The notes below the pieces were generated by a model, which did no database searches, had not been told where the DNA came from, and was given only the letters and a program-made list of their open reading frames with translations. A program made the position numbers and the translations under genes. A stretch of 64,000 nt of DNA, from positions 34,118 to 98,117 of the forward strand of contig NZ_FOGB01000006.1 in assembly GCF_900111095.1 (NCBI RefSeq), given 5' to 3'. Every line of letters begins with the position of its first letter. Within the stretch, counting starts at the first letter, position 1. The stretch is from Amphritea atlantica (lineage in GTDB: Bacteria; Pseudomonadota; Gammaproteobacteria; Pseudomonadales; Balneatricaceae). This document shows, piece after piece, positions 29,246 through 37,152 of this stretch.

Positions 29246-29761
29246 GTGCTGACTATTTCTCTACTGGCCAAAAAGTTCAATCTTTCACGGACGACGATTC
29301 TCTATTATGAGCGGGAAGGATTGTTGCATCCTCTTAAGAGGGATCTCAATGGTTATCGGCTTTATGGCGACAAGGCGCTGTCCCGGTTATCGCAGATAGT
29401 GAGCTACCGGGCGCTGGGCGTTCCTGTTTCTGAAATCGCGCTGTTGCTGGATGGAAACGGTGAGCAGAAGCGCATTCTGCAGGATCAGTTGCAGCGTCTG
29501 CAGGCAGAGATAGAGCGGCTTCATCAACAGCAGATGGCGATTCTTAAATTTATGAAACAGCCGGACACTGAGGAGAATAGTATGGTGACGAAAGAGCGCT
29601 GGACAGAGATCATGAGAGCCGCAGGGCTAAGTGATGATGATATGCATAACTGGCACATCCAGTTTGAAACACTGGAGCCTGACGCGCATCAGGAGTTCCT
29701 TGAGTCGTTGCAGATAGGTGCCGATGAAATCGATCGAATCCGGGCGTGGTCACGTTGTTAA
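29246..29761 (+). CDS. MerR-family transcriptional regulator with C-terminal DMHNWH domain
   Basis: 171 residues. A winged MerR helix-turn-helix (FNLSRTTILYYEREGLL, NGYRLYG) is followed by a coiled-coil dimerisation helix (QDQLQRLQAEIERLHQQQ) and a 58-residue C-terminal module with AAGLSDDDMHNWHIQFE and EFLESLQIGADEIDRIR. No metal-binding cysteines suitable for a metal sensor are present, so the effector is likely something else. GTG start with GAGG seven bases upstream. The C-terminal module has its own ribosome binding site and ATG (see the internal start at 29570-29584). Confidence 0.85.
   Translation: MLTISLLAKKFNLSRTTILYYEREGLLHPLKRDLNGYRLYGDKALSRLSQIVSYRALGVPVSEIALLLDGNGEQKRILQDQLQRLQAEIERLHQQQMAILKFMKQPDTEENSMVTKERWTEIMRAAGLSDDDMHNWHIQFETLEPDAHQEFLESLQIGADEIDRIRAWSRC
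29570..29584 (+). promoter_or_regulatory. Internal ribosome binding site and start within the MerR gene
   Basis: GAGGAG (29570-29575), six bases, then an in-frame ATG (29582-29584) at residue 113. This is a better initiation signal than that of the gene's own GTG. It would yield a 59-residue protein consisting of the C-terminal module only. Confidence 0.5.
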
Positions 29762-29805
29762 CTGTGTAGCTGCAGCCGATGCAGGATAAACGTGGTTTTT
29801 TGACC

Positions 29806-29831
29806 AAAAAGAGAGCCGTGTGGCTCTCTTT
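29806..29831 (-). terminator. Terminator of nhaA
   Basis: AAAGAGAGCC (29808-29817), loop GTGT, GGCTCTCTTT (29822-29831); on the minus strand the stem is followed by a run of T's. It also lies past the end of the MerR gene. Confidence 0.85.
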
Positions 29832-29853
29832 AATCTGAGAATAAACGCTGCTA

Positions 29854-31218
29854 TCAAACCGGTTTTGGTGACTTAAAGTACAGCCAGCTAAAGCCGATCA
29901 GGCCTGATATCAGGGAAGCAAACAGAATGCCTGTTTTCGCCATCAGAAGGTCAGCTGGATATTGGGCAAAGCCGAGTTCGGCGATAAAGATCGACATGGT
30001 AAAACCGATCCCCCCCATAAAGGCCACCCCAATGATATGATTAAAGTTAAGGCCGGAAGGCAGATCGCTGACTTTCAGTTTGACTGCCAGCCAGGTAAAA
30101 CCGGCGATACCGATCAGTTTGCCCAGAATCAGCCCGGCACCTATGCCCATCGCGACAGGGTGGGCAATAACATCTGAAATCTCTGACCAGTTAATCGGTA
30201 CACCGGCATTGGCCAGCGCAAAGATAGGGATAATCAGATAAGCGGAAGGCAGATGCAGGTTATGTTCAAGTACCTGAGCCGGCGCCTGAACTTTATATAC
30301 TCCTTCTCCCAGTGCCCGTACCCGGGATCTTAATGCATCGTTAATGATGATGTTCTCATTCTGGCTGAACAGGCTTTTGATGTGATCAGCACTGTCTCGT
30401 ACCAGTGAATGGAAGCGGGCGGGATCATATTTTGGTTTCATGGGGATGGTAAAAGCCAGCAGAACCCCTGCAAGCGTGGCATGAACCCCGCTTTTCAGCA
30501 TTGCTACCCAGAGTACCACGCCAATCAGTGAGTAGGGCAGAATCCGGCGGACACCACCCAGGTTGAGGCAGATTAACAGAAATATCATCAATCCGGCGGT
30601 TAGTAGTGCCGTCAGATTGATTGTCTCGGTATAGAACACCGCGATAACAATAACCGCCCCAAGGTCATCGACAATGGCCAGTGCGACCAGGAACATCAGC
30701 AAGTTCTGTGGCACCCGTTTACCAAGCAGTGCCAGTGCGCCCAGGGCGAAGGCGATATCGGTTGCCATCGGAATGCCCCAGCCGTTCAGAGTGTGCCCTT
30801 CAGGGTTGATTGATACATAGATCAGCGCAGGCATCAACATGCCGCCTGCGGCAGCAATAATGGGCAGTGAGGCCTGTTTTACATTTGCCAGCTCGCCGAC
30901 CAGCAGTTCCCGTTTAAGCTCCAGTCCCACCACCAGGAAAAATAGTGCCATCAAACCATCATTAATCCAGTGGTGAACGGTTTTCGATAGCTGAAAGCCC
31001 TCCATGCCGATGACGAACTTTGATTGAAGGAAGTGGTGATAGCCTTCATTCAGCTGACTGTTTGCAATGATAAGTGCTACAACTGCAAACAGCATTAGCA
31101 GAATACCACTGGTTGTCTGGCGGTGAATAAACTCCTCAAATGGGGTTAGCACGGTTTCAAATGCTCGTTCCCAGGGGGCAACATACTCATTGCCGGCAAT
31201 CCTGCGTCTCCGTCTCAT
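29854..31218 (-). CDS. nhaA: Na+/H+ antiporter NhaA
   Basis: Electrogenic inner-membrane antiporter exporting sodium in exchange for protons, important for a marine organism. It is 454 residues from the ATG at 31218 (MRRRRRIAG), which has GGAGAG upstream; a TTG four codons earlier is less likely. Signatures are LKRELLVGEL, MATDIAFALGAL and the paired aspartates in ALAIVDDLGAV. It is longer than E. coli NhaA mainly because of a basic N-terminus and an insertion of about 40 residues in a cytoplasmic loop (SLFSQNENIIINDALRSRV region), as seen in one NhaA subgroup. Confidence 0.95.
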   Translation of the reverse strand: MRRRRRIAGNEYVAPWERAFETVLTPFEEFIHRQTTSGILLMLFAVVALIIANSQLNEGYHHFLQSKFVIGMEGFQLSKTVHHWINDGLMALFFLVVGLELKRELLVGELANVKQASLPIIAAAGGMLMPALIYVSINPEGHTLNGWGIPMATDIAFALGALALLGKRVPQNLLMFLVALAIVDDLGAVIVIAVFYTETINLTALLTAGLMIFLLICLNLGGVRRILPYSLIGVVLWVAMLKSGVHATLAGVLLAFTIPMKPKYDPARFHSLVRDSADHIKSLFSQNENIIINDALRSRVRALGEGVYKVQAPAQVLEHNLHLPSAYLIIPIFALANAGVPINWSEISDVIAHPVAMGIGAGLILGKLIGIAGFTWLAVKLKVSDLPSGLNFNHIIGVAFMGGIGFTMSIFIAELGFAQYPADLLMAKTGILFASLISGLIGFSWLYFKSPKPV

Positions 31219-31321
31219 CAATCTCTCCAAGCTACAGATAGGTACTGTTAATCTCGCTGCTGCATTGTAACTAAATCATAGCCTTATGCATGTGTTGTTT
31301 TAACTTTTCTTCGGTGGCAGG

Positions 31322-31714
31322 TTAATCCTGGCAAGGGTAGAGTGATTTGATTATGTTATAAAGAAATACGTCGCGCTGAGTGTTGTCTGGGCGCGGAGTA
31401 TGGCTAAGTTTATCGAGGATACTGCTGATCAGAGAGTCTTGCGTGGCACCTTCCGGAAGGCAGAAGCCTGCCAGATAGGTTGACTGCTCGGCAGGATGCT
31501 CTTTGCCGAGGCGGGTTCTGTAAGCCCGTAATATAAACTCGCTTTCATTTCCTGAGCTTATATTGTCAATGATGGCACCATCAGTAAGGTCTGCGCCTGC
31601 CAGGAAGCCAGCAATATAATCAGGGCTGATCGCATCATAGGCATGGTGCTCAGCAAAGGCTGCGGGGGCCGTGGGTAAAGCAAGGGCTGATACTAAAGCG
31701 ATTGTTTTTTTCAT
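31322..31714 (-). CDS. Secreted Rap1a/Tai-like protein
   Basis: 130 residues with a signal peptide (MKKTIALVSALAL...AFA|EHH). The mature part has DYIAGFLAGADL, then FCLPEGATQDSLISSILDKL and a terminal SLYPCQD. A cysteine near the middle and one in a final PC motif, with a helical repeat between, are the features of the Rap1a/Tai family, periplasmic immunity proteins against type VI amidase effectors. No effector gene is next to it, so it may be an orphan or have another job. Family assignment is tentative. Confidence 0.5.
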   Translation of the reverse strand: MKKTIALVSALALPTAPAAFAEHHAYDAISPDYIAGFLAGADLTDGAIIDNISSGNESEFILRAYRTRLGKEHPAEQSTYLAGFCLPEGATQDSLISSILDKLSHTPRPDNTQRDVFLYNIIKSLYPCQD

Positions 31715-31906
31715 AATCTCTTTCCTTCCGATGCAGTTATCTTTGTCGCTATACGTCCGGGTAACCGGATCAGATCTAAGATGGGGCAGATCTATTGTTT
31801 TTGCATAGAATAGTGATCAAATGCAGGATTATCCAGTTAGAGTCATTACTCAGCCAATATTGCCGGAGTACCAATTAAGGGGGGAATGCTGCGCGATATT
31901 CTGGAC

Positions 31907-31934
31907 AAAAAAAAGAGAGCCACAGGGCTCTCTT
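31907..31934 (-). terminator. Terminator of deaD
   Basis: AAGAGAGCC (31913-31921), loop ACAG, GGCTCTCTT (31926-31934), with a run of eight A's on the plus strand that becomes the U-tract of the minus-strand transcript. Confidence 0.88.
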
Positions 31935-31952
31935 GATCAGATTGATATGTTC

Positions 31953-33716
31953 TTAAGCGTCGCGACGTGGACGGGGCTTTCGTGGCGCGCCACGGTCATT
32001 GCCGCCGCGGTCGTTACGCCCTTTACCCTTAAAGTCGCCCCGCGGTTTACGGGGGGCCGGACGGGCAATTTCACCCTCCATCAGGCTGATATCGATCTTT
32101 TTACGACAGATAAATACCCCTTTCAGTTGCTGCAGAACTTCAGGCGGCATCCCTTTGGGTAGCTGAACAGTGCTGTGGTCATCAAACAGACGGATATCGC
32201 CAATATGACGGCTATTAATATCAGCCTCATTAGCGATCGCTCCGACGATGTTTTTCACCTGAACGCCATCATTACGACCTACTTCAAGGCGATAGACATC
32301 CAGGTCCGCATAGTTGATCCGTTCGCGTTTCGCACCCCGCTCGCCGTCACGGCTATCGCGATCATTATCCCGCTCGCGACGTGGACGTGGTTCAGGCTCT
32401 GGAGGCAGTATCAGTGGCTTATCTTTCTGGGCCATGTAAAGCAGGGCAGAAGCCAGATCCAGGGTTTCCAGTTCAGTGTCAGAGGCCAGTTGATCCACCA
32501 GCTCGCGGTATGTTGACATGTCCTCATCATTGAAGATGCTGGTCACCTGCTCGCGGAACGATTCCAGACGTTTGTTCTGCACCATATCGCGGGAGGGCAG
32601 ATCCATCTGCTTTATTGGCTGACGGGTCGCCTGTTCGATCTGTTTCAGCAGGCGTCGTTCACGGGGGGCAACAAACAGAATCGCTTTACCATCACGACCG
32701 GCACGACCGGTACGACCGATACGGTGAACATAGGCTTCAGTGTCGTAAGGAATATCGTAGTTGATAACCATGCCGACACGTTCAACATCCAGTCCGCGGG
32801 CGGCAACATCGGTTGCGACCAGAATGTCCAGCTTGGCATCCTTTAATCGCTGCACGGTGCGCTCACGCAGTTGCTGGTTCATATCGCCGTTCAGTGGCGC
32901 CGCCGCATACCCGCGGGCTTCAAGCTTTTCAGCTATCTCTGTGGTGGCTGTCTTGGTGCGGGCGAAGATGATAATGCCGCCACAATCTTCGGTTTCCAGA
33001 ATCCGAACCAGTGCATCCAGTTTGTTTACACCGGAAACGATCCAGCAGCGCTGATCGATATTTTCCATGGTGGTGGTCTTGGAGGCGATCTTGATCTCTT
33101 TCGGATCGCGCATGTAACGCTTGGTAATGCGGCGGATCTGCTCCGGCATGGTTGCAGAGAACAGTGCGGTTTGTCGTGCCGCAGGGGTTTTAGCCATGAT
33201 GGTTTCAACATCATCGATAAAGCCCATGCGCAGCATTTCGTCTGCCTCGTCCAGCACCATCGCTTTCAGTTCATCAAGAATCAGTGTGCCACGATCCAGA
33301 TGATCCATAACCCGGCCAGGTGTACCAACGACAACGTGCGGGCCGCGACGTAACTGTTTCAGCTGCAGAGTGTAACTCTGGCCACCATAGATGGGTAAAA
33401 CATGAAAACCAGGAATGTGACGTGCGTAAGCCTGAAAGGCTTCAGCCACCTGAACTGCCAGTTCGCGAGTGGGTGCAAGCACCAGAACCTGAGGTTTATT
33501 AAGTTTCAGGTCGATACGACTCAGCAGGGGCAGGGCAAAAGCAGCTGTTTTACCGGTACCTGTTTGTGCCATCCCCAGTACATCATCTCCGTTCAGTAGT
33601 AACGGAATACAGGCGGCCTGGATGGGAGACGGTGTTTCATAGCCAAGCTCTGTTATGGATTTAAGAACGGAAGAGGGGAGATCAAGGTCGCTGAATGCGA
33701 CTTGTGTGTCTGACAT
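31953..33716 (-). CDS. deaD: ATP-dependent DEAD-box RNA helicase DeaD/CsdA
   Basis: Unwinds RNA during ribosome assembly and mRNA decay, especially in the cold. It is 587 residues. The core contains AQTGTGKTAAF (motif I), PTRELAVQV, VLDEADEML (motif II), SATMP (motif III) and HRIGRTGRAGRDG (motif VI). A DbpA-type RNA-binding domain follows (about 480-555: VGRNDGVQVKNIVGAIANEA), then a basic Gly/Arg/Lys tail ending RKPRPRRDA. Monocistronic, with a clear terminator. Its leader of about 80 bases is unremarkable. Confidence 0.95.
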   Translation of the reverse strand: MSDTQVAFSDLDLPSSVLKSITELGYETPSPIQAACIPLLLNGDDVLGMAQTGTGKTAAFALPLLSRIDLKLNKPQVLVLAPTRELAVQVAEAFQAYARHIPGFHVLPIYGGQSYTLQLKQLRRGPHVVVGTPGRVMDHLDRGTLILDELKAMVLDEADEMLRMGFIDDVETIMAKTPAARQTALFSATMPEQIRRITKRYMRDPKEIKIASKTTTMENIDQRCWIVSGVNKLDALVRILETEDCGGIIIFARTKTATTEIAEKLEARGYAAAPLNGDMNQQLRERTVQRLKDAKLDILVATDVAARGLDVERVGMVINYDIPYDTEAYVHRIGRTGRAGRDGKAILFVAPRERRLLKQIEQATRQPIKQMDLPSRDMVQNKRLESFREQVTSIFNDEDMSTYRELVDQLASDTELETLDLASALLYMAQKDKPLILPPEPEPRPRRERDNDRDSRDGERGAKRERINYADLDVYRLEVGRNDGVQVKNIVGAIANEADINSRHIGDIRLFDDHSTVQLPKGMPPEVLQQLKGVFICRKKIDISLMEGEIARPAPRKPRGDFKGKGRNDRGGNDRGAPRKPRPRRDA

Positions 33717-33793
33717 ATTTGAAGGTACCGGAAGGAATGGAATTGTAAAACGCGAAATTATACGCCTATTGTCGAATAAAAGCCCGTATTTTA

Positions 33794-34474
33794 TTAACGT
33801 GACTCAGAGTCGGCTGCTAATGGAGCGTCTGATAAGCTCAGATCATCATACCAGCTTAAAAAGCGTGTGCCGCTATTGTCGCTGTCTGTCATGATGGCGA
33901 CCGCCTGAATCTGCGTATAGGTTTTATTGAACGCGGTGTTAAGATCCTGCTGAAGGTTGCGACTGTGCTGTACCCACTGGCCTGTCTGGTTGCTGCCGCT
34001 GTTAAGGGCCCACATTGTTGCCCGGTCGGTAAACGGGTTAAGCCAGCGGCTGTCTACCGGCTGATTATTAGACCATACATAAACGAGGGTGCGTTTTTGC
34101 CAGAAAAAGGGGCCGTCTGATACGACAATATACACCCGTACGGGAAAGTCATCCCCCGCCTTCGTGGTTTCTGCGGCTGTGGGTAAGGTTTTACTGATTT
34201 TCCAGCGCCAGTTAAGGTATGTTGTTGAGTCGATAGAAATATCTTTTTTATAGTAAAGCCCGGATGCTGAGCTATCTGAGCGCGCTTCCAGTATCTGATT
34301 ATCCGTTTCAGTTACCAGCGAATAGTGAGTTTCTCCGGCAAAGCTTTCTTTTTGCCACTGAGACATACTCCGCGAATCAAACTGGGGAAGCTGTGCCGGT
34401 GAGGCCAAGGCGGTAGGGAGCGCCAGCGCTGATATCAGTGTGATTGCGTAAACTGCTGAGTAAATATTATACAT
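33794..34474 (-). CDS. DUF3047 domain-containing secreted protein
   Basis: 226 residues with a signal peptide (cleavage near ALAS|PAQ). The mature part matches DUF3047: TYLNWRWKISKTLP, KAGDDFPVRVYIVVSD, LVYVWSNNQP, AVAIMTDSDNSGTRFLSWYDDLSL. Predicted to be a periplasmic beta-sandwich protein; the role is unknown. It is divergent from the sRNA-like locus starting at about 34514. Confidence 0.85.
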   Translation of the reverse strand: MYNIYSAVYAITLISALALPTALASPAQLPQFDSRSMSQWQKESFAGETHYSLVTETDNQILEARSDSSASGLYYKKDISIDSTTYLNWRWKISKTLPTAAETTKAGDDFPVRVYIVVSDGPFFWQKRTLVYVWSNNQPVDSRWLNPFTDRATMWALNSGSNQTGQWVQHSRNLQQDLNTAFNKTYTQIQAVAIMTDSDNSGTRFLSWYDDLSLSDAPLAADSESR

Positions 34475-34480
34475 ATCTGC

Positions 34481-34740
34481 TTTACACTTTTTAGTTTCGA
34501 CTATACTAGAAGTACGTTTTGGATCAGTGTATCAGAGTTTTAAGGCCCATTTCCCCTTCTGGCTATTCTCTGAATTGGTCTGCTGCCGGTAGCTGCTGTT
34601 TCCAGGCAGTTACGGCACAATGTGCTGATCTGTAACTACGGGCGAAAGGGCTGTTGTAATGTTCCCCTTTTTATAACAGCTGTTCATCGTGTTACTCTTC
34701 GCTCACCCAAGGGGCCTGGTTTTCCAGGCCCCTTTCTGTT
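34481..34740 (+). ncRNA. Candidate small RNA gene (promoter, three hairpins, terminator)
   Basis: A stretch without a convincing gene holds all parts of an sRNA locus. Promoter: TTTACA (34481-34486) and TATACT (34502-34507), a short 15-base spacer. Predicted transcript: about 34514-34740. Hairpins: CTGCC (34583-34587) with GGCAG (34605-34609); AGTTAC (34608-34613) with GTAACT (34632-34637), enclosing GCAC-AAT-GTGC; and a ten-pair stem 34650-34659 with 34671-34680 (one G-U). The terminator stem is 34709-34719 with 34724-34734. The motif TTCCCCTT occurs twice, once in the unpaired 5' part (34551-34558) and once in the loop of the third hairpin (34662-34669), as in C-rich sRNAs that pair with Shine-Dalgarno regions. 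It does not look like 6S RNA, tmRNA or SRP RNA. Confidence 0.55.
34709..34739 (+). terminator. Strong hairpin terminator of the candidate sRNA
   Basis: AAGGGGCCTGG (34709-34719), loop TTTT, CCAGGCCCCTT (34724-34734), then TTCTGTT-type T-rich sequence. The perfect 11-base-pair stem is too far from any upstream coding gene on this strand to belong to one. Confidence 0.8.
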
Positions 34741-34908
34741 GGGGGTTGTAGTCTCTGTTGCTGTAACTATGTTGCCTGTACTGAGGCGTTCGGTGTTAGT
34801 TATCTCTGGCGGTTGATGAGCCTATTGTAGCCAAAGCGGGGCGGGCTTTTCGCCAACATCGCGATCCAGTATAGTGCTGGTGGTGTTTTTTACTAAGAGG
34901 TTGCTCCT

Positions 34909-35214
34909 GTGGTGCAGAATCCCGCCTATGAGATGATATGGCAGGTGGTGGCGGCCATCCCCTCGGGTAAGGTGGCTACCTACGGTCAGGTGGCTGAGCT
35001 GGCGGGTGTCTCCGGTTCGGCCCGGTTGGTTGGTCGCTGTCTGAGTCAGTTGCCTCTCGATACGCGACTGCCCTGGTATCGGGTCATCAATGCTAAAGGC
35101 CAGATCTCATTTCCAGTTGGAAGTGAAGGATACCTCAGGCAGGTTGAACGGCTGCAGGAGGAGGGAGTAGCGGTGCTGAATGGTCGGATCAGTCTGACAA
35201 GGTTTCGCTGGTAA
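34909..35214 (+). CDS. Alkyltransferase-like protein (MGMT family, ATL)
   Basis: 101 residues covering the DNA-binding half of O6-alkylguanine transferases (IPSGKVATYGQVAELAGV). The active-site PCHR of true transferases is here PWYR: Trp56 replaces the cysteine, so it cannot accept alkyl groups. Such ATL proteins bind O6-alkylguanine and hand it to nucleotide excision repair. E. coli ATL has PWHR; the extra His to Tyr change here is notable. GTG start eight bases after AGAGG. Confidence 0.9.
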   Translation: MVQNPAYEMIWQVVAAIPSGKVATYGQVAELAGVSGSARLVGRCLSQLPLDTRLPWYRVINAKGQISFPVGSEGYLRQVERLQEEGVAVLNGRISLTRFRW

Positions 35215-35312
35215 TCCTGTATTCTCTCACCTTACTTCACCTGTCGATGTTAACTTCTATGCAGTTGTCAGTAGTTTTATAGCCCCAGTTGCTGGCAGCG
35301 CGGTGCAATGGG

Positions 35313-35759
35313 TCAGGATTTCAGCTGTTCAATCAGAAGATCAAGTTTGTTCTCTAACTCTTTGTTGTGTTTCATTATCTCCTCATTCTGGCGACGTAGC
35401 TCACGGTTGCGCACATTGGTATCAGCGAAGCCTATCATTTTGCTGGCGATCTGCGCGCCAATAAATCCGACGATTCCGACACCGATATAGAACATCAGAG
35501 CAACGATGATTCTGCCGCCCTGGCTGACCGGGTAGAAGTCACCGAAGCCGATGGTGCTGGCACTCATCTGCAGTGCCCAGAAGGCGTCTGCGTAGCTGAG
35601 AATATTCGCCTGGGGATGAAGCTGTTCAAACCAGAGCAGGGGAAATGAAAGCAGGGCGATCAGACTATAGAGCAATACGAACGCCAGCACCCCGAGAAAC
35701 AGACTGCTGTAGTTGCGGACATTATACTCATCAGTGGAATAGATATATCGCCTGACCAT
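35313..35759 (-). CDS. Two-helix potassium channel-like protein with coiled-coil tail
   Basis: 148 residues: two membrane helices flanking a pore loop with the selectivity-filter sequence STIGFGDFYP, as in Ion_trans_2 channels, then a C-terminal helix (about 112-148) rich in Glu, Lys and Leu (LRRQNEEIMKHNKELENKLD) likely to form a tetrameric coiled coil. No RCK (NAD-binding) domain is present. Would conduct K+ or related cations across the inner membrane. Confidence 0.85.
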   Translation of the reverse strand: MVRRYIYSTDEYNVRNYSSLFLGVLAFVLLYSLIALLSFPLLWFEQLHPQANILSYADAFWALQMSASTIGFGDFYPVSQGGRIIVALMFYIGVGIVGFIGAQIASKMIGFADTNVRNRELRRQNEEIMKHNKELENKLDLLIEQLKS

Positions 35760-35786
35760 CGGTCTCTCTTTACCTGGATTCCTGAC

Positions 35787-36182
35787 TTATTCTAAATTGC
35801 CGGCGTCCATGTCGTATGGAAAACAGCCGACGAAATGGACATATTGATCTTCGAAGATATGGGTTTTCTTAGCGCGATATTCAAAATCGAACATCAGTAT
35901 CAGCCAACTGATCTGCTGGTTGCCAAGTTTGTCTATCTTTTTAATCACCGCCTCGCCATAGGAGTATGACCAGGAGCAGGGCGCTATAATTTTGCGAACA
36001 CTCAGAAGGCCGGTTTCGCAGCCGTTGGTTTCCATATTTTCAGGGTTGTAGCTGCTGATCTGGAAGTTTCTGGCCCATTGATCCAGCCCCTGTTCATCCT
36101 CTTCAAAATAACTGTCAGGGATGCTGGCGTAGTCAGTTGTTGAGTACCAGACTGAAACAATACCCTCTTTTTCAAAATTCAT
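35787..36182 (-). CDS. Imm22-like protein
   Basis: 131 residues, cytosolic. The N-terminal IVSVWYSTTDY, central YNPENMETN and C-terminal HFVGCFPYD resemble the immunity protein 22 family, found beside polymorphic toxins. No toxin gene is next to it; instead it is the last gene of the purM-purN-DUF3108-yfcL-like unit, overlapping the YfcL gene by four bases (ATGA). This may be a domesticated member. The family call is from recalled pattern, not alignment. Confidence 0.5.
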   Translation of the reverse strand: MNFEKEGIVSVWYSTTDYASIPDSYFEEDEQGLDQWARNFQISSYNPENMETNGCETGLLSVRKIIAPCSWSYSYGEAVIKKIDKLGNQQISWLILMFDFEYRAKKTHIFEDQYVHFVGCFPYDMDAGNLE

Positions 36183-36445
36183 GCATCTGTCTCGCTTAGC
36201 TGAGCCCAGAGTGAGCGGATATCGTGGAGATCCTCAGTACTGAGTTTGTCAATTTTAAAAGCATCTTCCAGGCTGTTTTCTACCCGTTGATTGAACTGGT
36301 CTGCGGTGTCGCCCTGTTCGGCGCTTACCAGGCTGATATGTCCCAGCAGATAACTGCATAGAAACAGCAGATTGGGTTCAGCCCTTTGCTCCATTTCGAT
36401 CAGTCGGTTGTAAATCGATTCAGCCTGTTGTTGGTATGCGTTCAT
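36179..36445 (-). CDS. YfcL family protein
   Basis: 88 residues, helical. SIYNRLIEMEQRAEPNLLFLCSYLLGHISL and ENSLEDAFKIDKLSTEDL follow the E. coli YfcL pattern (a helical family of unknown function). Overlaps its neighbours by one base upstream and four downstream, so it is translationally coupled. Confidence 0.8.
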   Translation of the reverse strand: MNAYQQQAESIYNRLIEMEQRAEPNLLFLCSYLLGHISLVSAEQGDTADQFNQRVENSLEDAFKIDKLSTEDLHDIRSLWAQLSETDA

Positions 36446-37149
36446 CAGGGGTCCATAAATTCCAGTTTATCGATCAGCAAGCTGTACTCTTTGCCGCTTT
36501 TTTCGACCTGTTGCAGTTTAATCACGATATAGTCGAGTTCGGGAGCAAACCAGATATAGGTTTCACGCTTACTGTCCGGGCCGCGGTCGCGCTGGATTTT
36601 AACCGCTTCGAAAGAGCCGATCGCTGTGGTTACCGTTTCGGTACCGCGTTTGATAAAGGGGTAGGTTTTGATTTTTCCACCGTCGGCGACTTTGTAAACC
36701 AGATCATCTTTGCCCGCAGCAAGGTCCAGGCGTAGCTGCATCTGATAGCTGAGATTGTCCTGAGTGCCTGGTGCAACATTCATGGTCCAGGGCTTCTTCG
36801 ATACATCGTTCAGTACGGTGCCGGTGTTCCAGTTGAACTGTAATACCGCATTCTTGTTGCCACCAATCACTTTGCGGTGATATTCATAATGTTGTGGCTG
36901 GACGGACTGGTCCTGAATGGTGAACTCAGAAAACTCATGCACTTCAGCAATCAGGGCTTCAGCTGTGAGCGAGGATACCCAGCGATCCCCCTTGCGTTTC
37001 AGTTCACCGATCGCGTTTCCGCCAAAGGAGATGCCCATATCCCATTGTGCTTTATAAACCGCCCGAAAGGGCATGAATAGTTCAGAGGCGTGCCCAGGCG
37101 CTGCTGAAACCAGTAAAAGTGCAGAGATAAATAGTGTGCCGATGCGCAT
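36445..37149 (-). CDS. DUF3108 domain-containing periplasmic protein
   Basis: 234 residues with a signal peptide (cleavage after GHAS). The mature part matches DUF3108: PFRAVYKAQWDMG, DNLSYQMQLRLDLAAG, KTYPFIKRGTETV, TYIWFAPELDYIVIKL. Probably beta-rich and periplasmic. It follows purN by three bases, an arrangement I recall from pseudomonads. Function unknown. Confidence 0.85.
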   Translation of the reverse strand: MRIGTLFISALLLVSAAPGHASELFMPFRAVYKAQWDMGISFGGNAIGELKRKGDRWVSSLTAEALIAEVHEFSEFTIQDQSVQPQHYEYHRKVIGGNKNAVLQFNWNTGTVLNDVSKKPWTMNVAPGTQDNLSYQMQLRLDLAAGKDDLVYKVADGGKIKTYPFIKRGTETVTTAIGSFEAVKIQRDRGPDSKRETYIWFAPELDYIVIKLQQVEKSGKEYSLLIDKLEFMDP

Positions 37150-37152
37150 CAG

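Noticed and set aside
34514..34740. 6S RNA, tmRNA or SRP RNA at the sRNA-like locus
   Set aside because: No long 5'-3' closing stem with central bubble as in 6S, no tRNA-like ends with CCA as in tmRNA, and no GGAAG-type SRP tetraloop domain.
34622..34816. A 64-codon frame within the sRNA-like locus
   Set aside because: It runs through the terminator hairpin, has no ribosome binding site, and its composition does not resemble a protein.
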